This document shows positions 27,220-36,373 of a DNA stretch of 64,000 nucleotides, piece after piece. The position numbers and the translations under genes are program-made. The notes below the pieces were generated by a model, which had not been told where the DNA came from, did no database searches, and saw nothing but the letters and a program-made list of their open reading frames with translations. The first letter of the stretch is position 1, and each line of letters opens with the position of its first letter. This DNA is from Desulfobulbaceae bacterium. GTDB lineage: Bacteria; Desulfobacterota; Desulfobulbia; Desulfobulbales; Desulfocapsaceae. Location: positions 124,001 to 188,000 of the forward strand of contig WSXV01000001.1 in assembly GCA_009773475.1 (NCBI GenBank), in the 5' to 3' direction.

Positions 27220-28455
27220 TCATTCGGCGGTTTGGGGATCCAGCAAGGCCTGGGCAAACTCCAGGGATTGCAGATAGATTTCGTACACATCTTTTCTCGG
27301 CACCGCAATTCTGGTCAGGGCCTCCACACATTCCTGGGCCTTCTTTTTCTCATAGGTGACGACCGCCTGCAGGTACGGCGCGAGGGACCCTTTTGCCTCG
27401 GTCAGCGCATCTTTGATAAGGTCATTGATCGGCAGTTCCTTCATCAAATATTCCATCGATGCGTCCAGCATGACGTCAAGCAGGGAGAAAAGTCCCAGTA
27501 AAAACAGGTCATTCTGTTTGACCAGGGGGGCTGGCGGCGCACTGGCGGCCCCCAGAAGTTCGCAGAATCTGGCGCGCACAAGGGCCAGTCGCACCAGTTC
27601 CTCGGGTTTATTAGAGGCCATCTCGGAGAGAATCATCAGCATCAGGAAACGGCGGAGTTCCTTTTCCCCAAGGTAGGCTATGGCGTGCCGGATGGACTCA
27701 ATCTTTTCCAGCCGGTAAAACCAGGCGGAGTTGAGAAAACGGAGCAGCTTGTAGCTGATGGCCACATCGCGGCTGATAATTTCGTTTAAACGGGAGACCG
27801 AGGTGGCCCCTGAGCTTGCCTCGGCCAGCAGATGGAGGAGGTTGATCTTGGCTGCAGTCAGCTCCTTGATCTTTATTACCTCCGGCTTGCTGAAGAAATA
27901 GCCCTGAAAATAGGTAAAGCCGAGCTTCAGGGCTGCTTCAAACTCGGCGCGGGTCTCCACCTTTTCGGCCAGAAATTTGATCTTGGAATAGTGGGAGAGC
28001 CGGTAGAGGGTCTTCTGGATAGTGTCCAGGGGAGTGGCGATGACATCAATCTTGATGATGTCGGCAATCTCGATGAGCGGCTCCAGCTTGCGCTCATAGA
28101 CAAAATCATCGAGGGCCAGGGTGTATCCCTGTTTTGATAACTCCTGGCAGACGGCAATGACCTCCGGGGTCGGGTCCACATCCTCAAGGATCTCAACGAT
28201 CACCTTGCTGCTGGGAAAGGAGGCGGGAAGGTTCCGGGCCAGCAGTTGGGTGGTGAAGTTAATAAAGCAGGGCTTAAACTTGGAAATCCGGTCAATGCCC
28301 TCGGTGAGAAAGGCGGCCGACAACAGGCTGGTGGTGGCGCGTTCGCCATCGAGGTTGGAATGATCGTGGCCTTGTGTGCCGCGAAAAAGCAGCTCATAGG
28401 CAAAGAGTCGCTGGGCGCGGTCAAGGATAGGTTGCCTGGCGATGAGAATTTCCAT
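27220..28455 (-). CDS. EAL-HDOD domain signalling protein (YuxH family)
   Basis: 411 residues: EAL domain (about 1-200) followed by HDOD (about 205-390). EAL landmarks are largely kept: YELLFR (ExLxR), INFTT, VEILED, ALDDF, IKID, EKVET and FQGYFF. Loop 6 reads DDFVYE and lacks the glycine of DFGxG, so phosphodiesterase activity is uncertain. Such EAL-HDOD proteins often act as c-di-GMP-linked regulators rather than enzymes. It is a single gene between repeat-filled gaps. Confidence 0.88.
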   Translation of the reverse strand: MEILIARQPILDRAQRLFAYELLFRGTQGHDHSNLDGERATTSLLSAAFLTEGIDRISKFKPCFINFTTQLLARNLPASFPSSKVIVEILEDVDPTPEVIAVCQELSKQGYTLALDDFVYERKLEPLIEIADIIKIDVIATPLDTIQKTLYRLSHYSKIKFLAEKVETRAEFEAALKLGFTYFQGYFFSKPEVIKIKELTAAKINLLHLLAEASSGATSVSRLNEIISRDVAISYKLLRFLNSAWFYRLEKIESIRHAIAYLGEKELRRFLMLMILSEMASNKPEELVRLALVRARFCELLGAASAPPAPLVKQNDLFLLGLFSLLDVMLDASMEYLMKELPINDLIKDALTEAKGSLAPYLQAVVTYEKKKAQECVEALTRIAVPRKDVYEIYLQSLEFAQALLDPQTAE

Positions 28456-28915
28456 GCGGGCCTCTCGGTGGGGAACTGTTGATGTGATTGAATTTGAGAA
28501 GTATTTAAGGGGCTTGACTGGTTTGTCCTAAGCGTCCAGATGTACCATGCCGGGCCGTAATCAGCAAGAATGATTCTTTTTTTGTCAACCGATTCACCGT
28601 TGCGGCGTATCCTCCATCTCGTGCATGCCATACACGGGTAACGGCCTGCAACGCAAGCGGGGATGGGTTCCCACGCGACGCATGGGAACCAGAGGATGAG
28701 ATGGTGGGAACAAGCCGTAGGATGGGCAAAGCGCAGCGTGCCCATCAATTTTGAGCAGACATGATGGGCACGCTGCGCTTCGGAGTCTTCGCTTACCTGC
28801 CCATCCTACATCTAAGAGGGGGCTTCAACAATCGTAACAATCAGCACCATTTGGCCATCCAGCCTCAACCTCGTTCCCATCCCCCCATTAATATTTTTCC
28901 ATCCCATCTTCCCCT
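28456..28915. other. Repeat-filled gap
   Basis: No gene. Contains a D-family palindrome (28664-28692) and C-family copy 1. Confidence 0.6.
28717..28809. repeat. Interspersed repeat family C, copy 1
   Basis: Outer arms TAGGATGGGCA / TGCCCATCCTA enclosing inner arms GTGCCCATCA / TGATGGGCAC. Other copies at 33673, 37843 and 61589. Confidence 0.85.
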
Positions 28916-29653
28916 TTAAAACAGATACGGAAACGGCGGCTCGTCAATATACTCCACTTTCTCCGTCTGGATGGAGGGCACCATGATCTGGGCATTTTCA
29001 ATGCGGGAAAAGGCCCCTTTGGCGCGGATCCACTGGTCGCTTTTGATCGACCTGGCCTCCGGGTATTTGACAAAGACAAAGACGGGCAGGGCGTCGGCGG
29101 CACAGCAGCTGATCAGGTAGCGGTAGCACATAAAGAGATCGGCCGGCAAGCGTTCGTCAACGAAGGTCTGGCAGACGATCTCCACCTCCTTGCCTTCATA
29201 GTTCTGCGGCTCCATGGAAAGTCTGGTCAGGGGAGTATCGGTATTTGCTTTTCTGGCTGGCAGGGGCGGCGGATAGCCCTTGTCATCACTCTCCTCGGCC
29301 TCGCTGTTGACAGCTTGCGGGATAAACCCGGCAGTCGTCTGGATGCCGCGTTTCGCAAGGGTTTCCGCGCCGAATCGACTACTCTGGGCGGGGATGAAGT
29401 AGAGCAGGGGGACAAGCAGGATGAGCAGTGCCGGCCATTTAAGCCAGCCGTCACCCTGTTGCGCAGCGGGCAGTTGGCGGCACAGGTTGACCGCCAGAAA
29501 CAGGATCAGGACCACCGTCGCGGCGCCCACCAGCCACCACAGAGAGGGGTGGAGGAGGCGGCCGAGCTGCTGTTGTCCAAAGGTCACCAGCCAGCCGAAA
29601 AAGGCGGCCCAGGCGGCAAGGATGATGATTTTTACGATTTGCAGAACACGCAT
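28916..29653 (-). CDS. TIGR03943 / DUF1980 family membrane protein (YcgQ-like)
   Basis: 245 residues with three hydrophobic helices in the first half (about 5-25, 38-60, 75-92) and a soluble C-terminal domain (EGKEVEIVCQTFVDERLPADLFMCYRYLISCCAAD). This family is almost always paired with the permease encoded 9 bp upstream. In Bacillus the equivalent pair is under zinc (Zur) control; whether that holds here is unknown. The function in the pair is not established. Confidence 0.8.
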   Translation of the reverse strand: MRVLQIVKIIILAAWAAFFGWLVTFGQQQLGRLLHPSLWWLVGAATVVLILFLAVNLCRQLPAAQQGDGWLKWPALLILLVPLLYFIPAQSSRFGAETLAKRGIQTTAGFIPQAVNSEAEESDDKGYPPPLPARKANTDTPLTRLSMEPQNYEGKEVEIVCQTFVDERLPADLFMCYRYLISCCAADALPVFVFVKYPEARSIKSDQWIRAKGAFSRIENAQIMVPSIQTEKVEYIDEPPFPYLF

Positions 29654-29662
29654 TTTAGTTCG

Positions 29663-30718
29663 TTAATGGAGAATGGGGAAAAAGCTGTGCAGGGCGAGCA
29701 TGGCTAGTAAGACCGTCGTCAAAACCGTGCCGATCAGCGCGAGGATGACGCGCTTGCGAAAGACGCTGAAGTACATCAGGATCAGTTTGATGTCGAGCAT
29801 CGGCCCGAGCACCATAAAGGCCATCATCGCCGCATCCGGCATAAGGCCGCGAAAGCTTGCGGCAATAAAGGCGTCGGCCTCGCTGCACAGGTTGAGGAGC
29901 ACCGCCATGGCCATCATCAGAACGATGGCCAGCCAGGGTGAATCCTTCAGGCTGAGGAAGGTGTTCATGTCGATGGTGCTGCGCATCAGGGCGGCGATAA
30001 AGGCGCCGACGATCAGGTAGCGGCCCACATCGAAAAAGTCATCGCCGGCATGTTCGAGGGCATGGCGCAGGCGGAGGAACAGCGGCTGCCCGGAACTGCC
30101 ATGCTCGTGGCCGCAGCCGCAGGTCGGCGCCGCCTTCCAGGCTGGAAGCAGGCCGTTACCCCGGTGGAAGAAAAATCCCAGAAAGAGACCGATAAAGACC
30201 GCGATCGCGTAGCCCATCCCCAGCCGGACAAAAACATAGTTCCAGTCATAGCGATAGGCAATGGCGGTGGAGGCGGCGACGATGCCGTTGACAATGGGCC
30301 CGGCCAGCAAAAAGGTGATGGCGGCGCTGAAGGGAACGCCCTTGCCGAGCAGCCGCCGCACCACCGGCACGATGGCGCATTCGCACACCGGGAAGATAAG
30401 GCCCATGCCGCCGGCCAGAAAGACGGCCATGGTTCGACGCCTACGAAAGAGCCGGTCCACCAGGTCCACCGGGATAAAGACCTCGATCAGGCCCCCGGCC
30501 AGCGAGCCGATAAGCATAAAGGGCAGGGCCTCAACGATGATGGCAAGGAAGTTGATCGACAACTCGCCCAGCAGATTGCCCCAGGCGGGCGTCATCCCCT
30601 GTAAAAAGAAAAGGGTGACGCAGGCGAGAAAGGCATACTCCAGGCCAAAGGCGATGATCTCGGAGCTGCGAGGTTCCTCCGGGGCCGGAGCGGGTTGATA
30701 GCGAGGGAGTTGGATCAT
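29663..30718 (-). CDS. Permease of the DUF318 / ArsP_1 (YraQ-YcgR) family
   Basis: 351 residues and about eight membrane helices. Family signatures: FPVCECAIVPVVRRLL and LLAGPIVNG in the first half, NLCSEADAFIAAS and PMLDIKLI in the second. A cytoplasmic loop holds a possible metal motif, CGCGHEHG. The frame is open to 30814, but its first residues would be translated from a B-family repeat, so the ATG at 30718 is preferred. It forms a two-gene unit with the TIGR03943 protein. Transport substrate is unknown; metal or metalloid export is a family-based guess. Confidence 0.82.
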   Translation of the reverse strand: MIQLPRYQPAPAPEEPRSSEIIAFGLEYAFLACVTLFFLQGMTPAWGNLLGELSINFLAIIVEALPFMLIGSLAGGLIEVFIPVDLVDRLFRRRRTMAVFLAGGMGLIFPVCECAIVPVVRRLLGKGVPFSAAITFLLAGPIVNGIVAASTAIAYRYDWNYVFVRLGMGYAIAVFIGLFLGFFFHRGNGLLPAWKAAPTCGCGHEHGSSGQPLFLRLRHALEHAGDDFFDVGRYLIVGAFIAALMRSTIDMNTFLSLKDSPWLAIVLMMAMAVLLNLCSEADAFIAASFRGLMPDAAMMAFMVLGPMLDIKLILMYFSVFRKRVILALIGTVLTTVLLAMLALHSFFPILH

Positions 30719-30788
30719 GGGGGGATTCGGGCTGATGGTTATAAAAAAATTGAAGTTTAAAAAGAGAATGAGAAAGATTGAAACAGCG

Positions 30789-30857
30789 GTAGGTCGGGTT
30801 TCAACCTGACGCAAGGCTTACAATGTACCCATGTTGTCGGGTTGAAACCCGACCTAC
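30789..30857. repeat. Interspersed repeat family B, copy 1
   Basis: 69-bp inverted repeat with arms GTAGGTCGGGTTTCAACC... and its complement around a variable centre. Copies 2 and 3 are at 35971 and 61866. Confidence 0.9.
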
Positions 30858-30905
30858 TTCCCCTTTTATTAATCTGGTTCCCACGCGCCGCAGGGAACGA
30901 GGCAG

Positions 30906-31076
30906 AATCAAGGGTGACGTTTCCAGAATTTCCCTCCCCCCTTGCGGGGGAGGGTCAGGGAGGGGGGGAATCAACTATAGAAATGGGAAGTTGCAGCTTC
31001 ACCCACCCCCAACCCCTCCCATCAAGGGAGGGGAGTTTTCTTTACCGAACGAGCCGGATATGTAATGCTTGATTGA
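30906..31076. repeat. Interspersed repeat family A, copy 2 (reverse orientation)
   Basis: Complete copy in the opposite orientation to copies 1, 3 and 4, with both GC-rich hairpins, the GCTTCACCCACCCCC block and the GAACGAGCCGG block. It lies downstream of znuA. Confidence 0.9.
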
Positions 31077-31123
31077 CCTGGTTCCCATACAGAGCAGTCA
31101 CTGTATCACCCTCAATACTCCCA

Positions 31124-32107
31124 TCACCGCAGCGCTGCTTTAATCTTTTCAGCCATGATCTCCAGATTCGCCGGCACATCTTCGGCCAGCGAGTCCAGGG
31201 GGACAACTTCGCCGTGGATGGCGGTGGCCACGGTCTGGGCGCTTTTGGCGTCAAACTGGGGTTGGACGAAAATGACCCGGGCCTTGGCGGCCTTGGCCTG
31301 CTCCATAAGGGCGGCCAGTTGTTTGGGGCTGGGAGATTTGCCGCCGGTCTCGATGGCCTTCTGGTGCAGGTGATAGGCCTCGGCGAAATAGCCGAAGGCC
31401 GGGTGGAAGACATAGAAGGAGGCGCCTTTATACGGGGCTAGATCCTGGCTGATCCGGGCGTGCAGCTCATCGAGAACCGTGGAGAGGGCAACCAGATTTT
31501 CGGTGTAGGCGGCACCATTGGTGGGGTCTGCCGCCATCATCGCCTTGGCCATGGTGGCGGCCATGATCTTCAGGTTGAGGGGCGAAAGCCAGACGTGCGG
31601 ATCAAGGCCGTCGTGCTGCTGGTGTTTCCCGGCCTCATGTCCAGGGGAATGGGCGGCCTGTTTCTCTGCGCCGTGGCCGAGTTCTTCTGCATGGTTGTCT
31701 TCGATCATGGGGATTTTGGCGATGGCGTCGGCGGTGTCGATGATTCGGAGGGTGGGTACGGTTTTCTCCAGGCGGGGCACGATCTGGGCTTCAAATTCCA
31801 GATCCAGGGTGAAATAAAGTTGTGCCCGGGACAGGTCGGTGAGCTGCCGGGGGGATGGTTCATAGCTGTGCGGGTCTTGGCCTTTAGCCACCAGCACATG
31901 GGTGGTGACCAGCTTGCCGCCTATCTTGTCATTCAGCCATTTCTGCGGCGGGATGGAGACAAAGACATCCATGGCGCAGGCGGGCGCGGCATGGAGGATA
32001 CTAAACATGGCCAGCAGCCAGAAGAAAGAAAGGGCGAAAAAGGACGGGAAAAGCCGTTGGAGAGCGGCCTGTACGGTGGGCATGGGCCGCTGTGCTGATG
32101 ATTGCAT
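31124..32107 (-). CDS. znuA: Zinc ABC transporter substrate-binding protein ZnuA
   Basis: 327 residues. An N-terminal signal anchor (about 20-45, ending APACA) precedes a cluster-9 solute-binding protein. Metal ligands: His in QDPHSYEPS, His in LDPHVWLS and His in FHPAFGYFA, plus an acidic residue near the end. Between the first two is a His-rich loop (HGAEKQAAHSPGHEAGKHQQH), typical of zinc rather than manganese binders. No ZnuB or ZnuC is encoded in the window, so it is an orphan here. GGAG precedes the ATG. It lies next to the permease pair, which might share zinc control. Confidence 0.9.
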   Translation of the reverse strand: MQSSAQRPMPTVQAALQRLFPSFFALSFFWLLAMFSILHAAPACAMDVFVSIPPQKWLNDKIGGKLVTTHVLVAKGQDPHSYEPSPRQLTDLSRAQLYFTLDLEFEAQIVPRLEKTVPTLRIIDTADAIAKIPMIEDNHAEELGHGAEKQAAHSPGHEAGKHQQHDGLDPHVWLSPLNLKIMAATMAKAMMAADPTNGAAYTENLVALSTVLDELHARISQDLAPYKGASFYVFHPAFGYFAEAYHLHQKAIETGGKSPSPKQLAALMEQAKAAKARVIFVQPQFDAKSAQTVATAIHGEVVPLDSLAEDVPANLEIMAEKIKAALR

Positions 32108-32345
32108 GGGGTCTCCTTCAAGGTGGATTGACGAGGATGGAACAGGGAAAGTCCGACAACGGCGGTGGTGGAAAGCCCTGCTGTCGGACTGAAGTCCGAC
32201 CTACAATACCTGTTTGAAAATGGTAGCTTGGTAATTTCTTCTCCCTGGTTCCCGTGCGCCGCATGGGAACCAGGATAAATTTAAGGTTTCCGCCGATGAG
32301 GTAAATCATGGCGATTAAATTCTTGGTTGTTCTGCGTTGGTTTGG

Positions 32346-32930
32346 CTACGATCTGACAAAGGCCAGCAGCGGCCCGTAATCGTACCGATCGGCGGCGCGC
32401 AGAGCCTCGACATACTGTTTGCGGCAATTTCCGGCATTGACAAGGTTGCCGCTTCCCCAGGTAAAACGAGGCTGTTTGAGCAGGTGTAGCAGAATAATGT
32501 CGGTCATCATTCGGGCATGACGGCCATTTCCGTTGGCAAAGGGATGAATTGCCGTTAGCCGGTGATGGAAGCGTGCGGCGATTTCGTCAAACGGATAGGA
32601 ATCATACTCAATCCAGAACACACAATCATCGCAGAGGGTGCGCAGTTCAGTGGCTATCTGCCAGGCAGGCAGGCCAATATTCTTGCCGGTTTTACGGTAC
32701 AGTCCCGCCCAGCGCCAGACATTGCCAAACATTCGCTTGTGCAACCGCCTGGCAAAACCATCAGTGAGAATGTTAGGATGAGCGCGACGAAAGGCCCAGG
32801 CTTCTGCCTCTGTAATGTTCTCCTGTTCCCACCGATCCAGCTCAGCCCGTGTGGTGATATGGGTGAGCAGAAGTCCGTCAGCTTCATCAGGGTCAAGCGG
32901 TGTTGCCCCATCCTGGGCATCGAATATCAT
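32346..32930 (-). CDS. Fic/DOC family protein, 'mobile mystery protein B' type
   Basis: 194 residues. Fic proteins usually transfer AMP or related groups to target hydroxyls. The Fic motif is HPFANGNGRHAR; the residue that normally binds Mg2+ (Asp/Glu before GNGR) is Asn, so activity may differ from canonical AMPylation. The catalytic His and the phosphate-binding GNGR are present. The start overlaps the upstream HTH gene by 4 bp (ATGA). Presence next to a TIGR02612-type HTH protein is diagnostic of this mobile two-gene module, which resembles toxin-antitoxin systems but whose role is unproven. Confidence 0.9.
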   Translation of the reverse strand: MIFDAQDGATPLDPDEADGLLLTHITTRAELDRWEQENITEAEAWAFRRAHPNILTDGFARRLHKRMFGNVWRWAGLYRKTGKNIGLPAWQIATELRTLCDDCVFWIEYDSYPFDEIAARFHHRLTAIHPFANGNGRHARMMTDIILLHLLKQPRFTWGSGNLVNAGNCRKQYVEALRAADRYDYGPLLAFVRS

Positions 32931-33397
32931 GATTTTATATCCCAGAGATCCTTGGGTGTCTCTCTTGCCAACTCCTCAATGACATCATCCAGAAATGCCT
33001 GTTGTTCCTTCATGGAAAGCCCCTGGGCCTCAAGAAGCATGGTATGGGATACCCGTTGCAACCGCTCGCCAGCCACCACCCTGGCTTGCGTCCTTACGGT
33101 TTCCTCGAGCGTTGAGCGGGGGACAAGAGCGTAAACAAAGACACAATCCAGAGCTTCAGCGACCTGACGCATGGTTTTGAGCGTCAACGCGCCCGATGGT
33201 TCTCCTTGTTCCAGCTTAAAAACACGGGGCTGAGAAACCTGAAGACGTCCAGCCAACTGCTTGCCGGACATGCCTAGCGCCTCGCGTACCGCCCGTATCC
33301 ATCCCTTTGGTGGAGGCTTCATGCTCCTCACCTCGGCTAATTTGTCCAGAGTGATATCAAGTTGTCGTCTCGCAATCTGTTTGTGTTTTGTTTTCAT
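32927..33397 (-). CDS. HTH protein, 'mobile mystery protein A' type
   Basis: 156 residues with an XRE-type helix-turn-helix (about 35-90: GWIRAVREALGMSGKQLAGR, then LQVSQPRVFKLEQGE). The rest is helical, with no known domain. It is the partner of the Fic protein and likely represses the pair from the palindromic site just upstream. AGG is seen before the ATG. Confidence 0.88.
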   Translation of the reverse strand: MKTKHKQIARRQLDITLDKLAEVRSMKPPPKGWIRAVREALGMSGKQLAGRLQVSQPRVFKLEQGEPSGALTLKTMRQVAEALDCVFVYALVPRSTLEETVRTQARVVAGERLQRVSHTMLLEAQGLSMKEQQAFLDDVIEELARETPKDLWDIKS

Positions 33398-33420
33398 AAA
33401 ATAACCTTTTCATTATTTAC

Positions 33421-33460
33421 CATGATTATGAAAGAAACATATATGTTATATAATCATAAA
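33421..33460 (-). promoter_or_regulatory. Putative operator/promoter of the HTH-Fic pair
   Basis: Perfect palindrome AACATATATGTT (33436-33447), flanked by ATGATTAT (33422-33429) and its inverse ATAATCAT (33450-33457). The AT-rich region, right upstream of the HTH gene, is a natural binding site for autoregulation. Inferred. Confidence 0.5.
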
Positions 33461-34166
33461 CAAAAAATAATATCAAAGTTATTTTCAGTACAGATACTCC
33501 CACGAATTGGAAGGCAGATCTCTCATCAACATCCTTGCTGTGACGTGGTGTTGCCTTGAAGAGGGTTTTACGATGATGGAACAGAGCCGTTGTCCCTTTC
33601 CACAAACGTGGATGGATTCGTGATGACCATGGAAGCTGGGACCGAGGGTTATTCCATTCCAAATCAAAAACTGTAGGATGGGTAGGTGTAGGATGGGCAG
33701 GTAAGCGAAACGAAGTGGAGACTCCGAAGCGAAGCGTGCCCATCAATTCCTCGAGCAGACATGATGGGCACGGCCTGTCGGCCTTTGCCCATCCTACATT
33801 TACACCTACACCTTATTGCCGCCCCAACCCCTCCGGTCAAGGAAGTGGCGTTTTCTTCACCGAACGAGCCGGATAGGCACCGTTTGCTTGAAAATGAGCG
33901 TTCAGATTAAAAAGGGAAACCCGGGGAAATGCAAGAAAAATAGACATGATGGTGGTAAGCCCTGGCACGGGCGGCTTCCAACCTACAATACCTCTTCGAA
34001 AATGGTAGGTTGGGAATTTCTTTGTCCCGTGTTTGCAAAGAATACGCAAGCAGAGATCTTGTGTCAAGCTGAGAACGGGCTGAAGAGGGGGTGGTGGGCG
34101 AGGGGGTGCGGGGAAGAGCGGCGCTGGGGGTGAAGGGATTTTCAGGGGAATCGGGTGGGCAATAAA
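33461..34166. other. Repeat-bearing gap between the HTH gene and the porin terminator
   Basis: No convincing gene. Holds C-family copy 2 (33673-33798), a fragment of family A near 33825-33875 (GAACGAGCCGGATAG) and a decayed B/H-like palindrome near 33950-34025. Confidence 0.5.
33673..33798. repeat. Interspersed repeat family C, copy 2
   Basis: Same nested palindrome as copy 1, with a partial extra TAGGATGGG unit at its left end and an insert AAGCGAAACGAAGTGGAG shared with copy 3. Confidence 0.85.
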
Positions 34167-34197
34167 AAACCGGCCTGTCTGTTTCCAGACAGGCCGG
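34161..34197 (-). terminator. Terminator of the porin gene
   Basis: Perfect 12-bp stem CCGGCCTGTCTG / CAGACAGGCCGG with a 4-nt loop (34170-34197), followed on the minus strand by a T-run (A-run at 34164-34169). Confidence 0.9.
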
Positions 34198-34231
34198 TGA
34201 AATGCACCTTAGCAAAAAGAAATGCTTTGGA

Positions 34232-35557
34232 TTAGAACTTGTAGGTTACGTCAAACTGATAGGTCTGAACATCTTCTACAGTAGTGAGTTTTGTAACACC
34301 AGCATCTTCAATATTCTCAAAGTTGTAGTAGGTGAAATCGAGGGCCCAGTTCTTGGTAACATCGTAGCCAACACCGGCCTTGTGACCCTGAACGTTGGTG
34401 GTTCCTGCAACGGCGTTGGCAATGTCTACGTAACCACCATAGATGGAGTCGGCTTCAACAACGGAATAGGAATAGGCAAAGCGAACCTGATCCATTTTAC
34501 CGCTCAGGCCAAGGCTCCAGCCCATATCGTTCCCCTCAGCATCCTCCCCTAAACCCATAATCGCTGATTGGGTAACTCCTTTGTCGCTATCGGCAGCAAA
34601 ATTCAACCATCCCTGACCATAGAGCTTGAGGTCAACCGGTCCGACAGGAAAGCTGACATCACCATAGAGATCGCCAACTTCAACGCTGTAACCACCGAGG
34701 TCAGAAGTTGATCTAGCAATTTCATTCATATAGGCCTGGTCAACCATATGGTAGCCGGCAGCCAAGGTGTATTTCCCTTTTTCGCTGAACTTGTCCTTGT
34801 AGCCGACCTGTCCGATATACGCCAAACCGGTATTCTCACCGTAGACATCATCTACCAAATCTCCTTTGTCTATATTCGTAACTTTTGCGCCATAGGCACC
34901 AGCCACGGCAAAGATGCCGGTTTCTTTACCATAGGCAACGGTTGCACCCTGGGGTCGCAGATCACTATCCCAGAATATCCAAGACCATGTATAAGGGACT
35001 GGGGACTGGCCAAGAATTACCGCATAGTCGCCAAAGGTGTGCTTGGCATAGGCATAATCAAGGTTGATTTCACTGTGGTCAAATTCGTTTACACCACCCC
35101 AGGCATCCTCAGGGCTTCTGTTGGCTGAAGCAATATTGGTGGCAATTCCTGCGCCGATGGTCCAGTTTTCTGCCTTGTTCTGCCATACTCCACCCAGACG
35201 GAATCTGGTACTGAAACCATCCTGGCTAGCATCTGAATCATTGTAGAAGTTGTAGCTTTTAGTCTGGAAACGCTCACGAAGGTCACCGGTGAGGGTTACG
35301 CCATCGATAAAGGCGTTGCCGGCCATAACATAGCCTTTTTTCTTCTCAAGGGCATCAAGACGGGTAGCAAGGGTAGGATCTGATTTCTGACCCTTGAGCA
35401 TATCGATCTCGGCCTGTTGTTTGGCAAGTTGGGCGCGCAGGTCAGACATTTCGCGAGACATATCATCGCTAACTTTCTTTCCGCCACCGGCCAGAACTGC
35501 GCTGGGCAGGTACAGGCAGCAACCAAGAGCTACAACTGTTGATAATACTTTTTTCAT
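34232..35557 (-). CDS. Outer-membrane porin with N-terminal coiled coil
   Basis: 441 residues including the initiator. Signal peptide (MKKVLSTVVALGCCLYLPSAVLA), then a short coiled-coil segment (DMSREMSDLRAQLAKQQAE, about residues 32-57) like those anchoring porins to peptidoglycan. A beta-barrel of alternating aromatic strands follows, ending in the outer-membrane signature YQFDVTYKF. The start at 35557 is supported by AAGGAG; the longer frame to 35629 adds no signal. It is divergent from pstS, so a phosphate or anion channel is tempting, but no Pho box was found before it and the function remains a guess. Confidence 0.82.
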   Translation of the reverse strand: MKKVLSTVVALGCCLYLPSAVLAGGGKKVSDDMSREMSDLRAQLAKQQAEIDMLKGQKSDPTLATRLDALEKKKGYVMAGNAFIDGVTLTGDLRERFQTKSYNFYNDSDASQDGFSTRFRLGGVWQNKAENWTIGAGIATNIASANRSPEDAWGGVNEFDHSEINLDYAYAKHTFGDYAVILGQSPVPYTWSWIFWDSDLRPQGATVAYGKETGIFAVAGAYGAKVTNIDKGDLVDDVYGENTGLAYIGQVGYKDKFSEKGKYTLAAGYHMVDQAYMNEIARSTSDLGGYSVEVGDLYGDVSFPVGPVDLKLYGQGWLNFAADSDKGVTQSAIMGLGEDAEGNDMGWSLGLSGKMDQVRFAYSYSVVEADSIYGGYVDIANAVAGTTNVQGHKAGVGYDVTKNWALDFTYYNFENIEDAGVTKLTTVEDVQTYQFDVTYKF

Positions 35558-35970
35558 TGTGTTCTCCTTTCTCCGTAAGGGGTTGGTACAGTTACTTCTC
35601 AACGATTCATTTCTGCCCACGATGGGCAATTGTCAATCTGTTGATATCCGTTTATACAATTTTTTATACTATTGCAAGGGCGAAATGTTTTTTTTTTTAC
35701 TTTGCCCTCTTTTTTTTTGGTGGTCCATGGGGAAATGGTTGGGGCGCAGGGATTTTTATAGGATTTTTGGATGTGCTGGTTGTGCGTGAAAGGCTTGGAT
35801 TGATTGGGATTTCAGGGGAGGGATGGGGGGGCGTAGGGGCGAGTTTTTGAGTGAGTGAAAATAATCCTGGAAAAGTAAAAAAATTATGTTGTCGAACTTG
35901 AATTTTTAGTGGCTTACCGATTATTGATAGCGTTATGCCACTGTCGGCGGTTGGGAACGAGGTTGAAATG

Positions 35971-36039
35971 GTAGGTTGGGTTTCAACCCGATGGCAGGGG
36001 TAGATTGCAGGCCTTTTGTCGGGTTGAAACCCGACCTAC
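35971..36039. repeat. Interspersed repeat family B, copy 2
   Basis: Inverted repeat with arms GTAGGTTGGGTTTCAACCCG and GTCGGGTTGAAACCCGACC; centre differs from copies 1 and 3. Confidence 0.9.
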
Positions 36040-36087
36040 CGTTGTTGTATACTGGGAAGAGCAGGGTGGTGGGGTTGTTTTTTGGGA

Positions 36088-36140
36088 CTGGATGCGGCGC
36101 ATCCGGGATGCATTCCCATGCGGCGCATGGGAACGAGGTT
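36088..36140. repeat. Family D palindromes (GGATGCGGCGCATCC / TTCCCATGCGGCGCATGGGAA)
   Basis: Two short palindromes side by side. The same pair recurs at 38028-38085 and 54013-54072; single or partial units occur near 28664, 30880, 32245, 37677, 40650, 44282, 61518, 61724 and 61830. They form a high-copy, short REP-like family. Confidence 0.85.
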
Positions 36141-36202
36141 AAGCCGGAGTTTGTTGAGATTCAACGTCTGGCGCGTGGGAGAACGAGGTTGAAATAACCA
36201 TC

Positions 36203-36285
36203 CCGTCATTCCCGAGTGCTTTTATCGGGAATCCAGTTTGGTAAATTCAGGGTGTTCTGGATTCCCGCCTGCACGGGAATGAAGG
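36203..36285. repeat. Interspersed repeat family E, copy 2
   Basis: Same layout as copy 1: CCGTCATTCCCGAGTGC, ATCGGGAATCC and GGATTCCCGCCTGC with its inverse. Confidence 0.8.
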
Positions 36286-36373
36286 CTTGTGGACATAATC
36301 CTCACTTTGCAGCTATGCGGATGTGCGAGACTTCGAGAGGCGGCCTTGGTTAAATATTTAATTCCTGTTCGTC

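Noticed and set aside
30719-30814. N-terminal extension of the permease to 30814
   Set aside because: Its first codons are part of a B-family repeat, and the hydrophobic stretch is not part of the family; the ATG at 30718 fits better.
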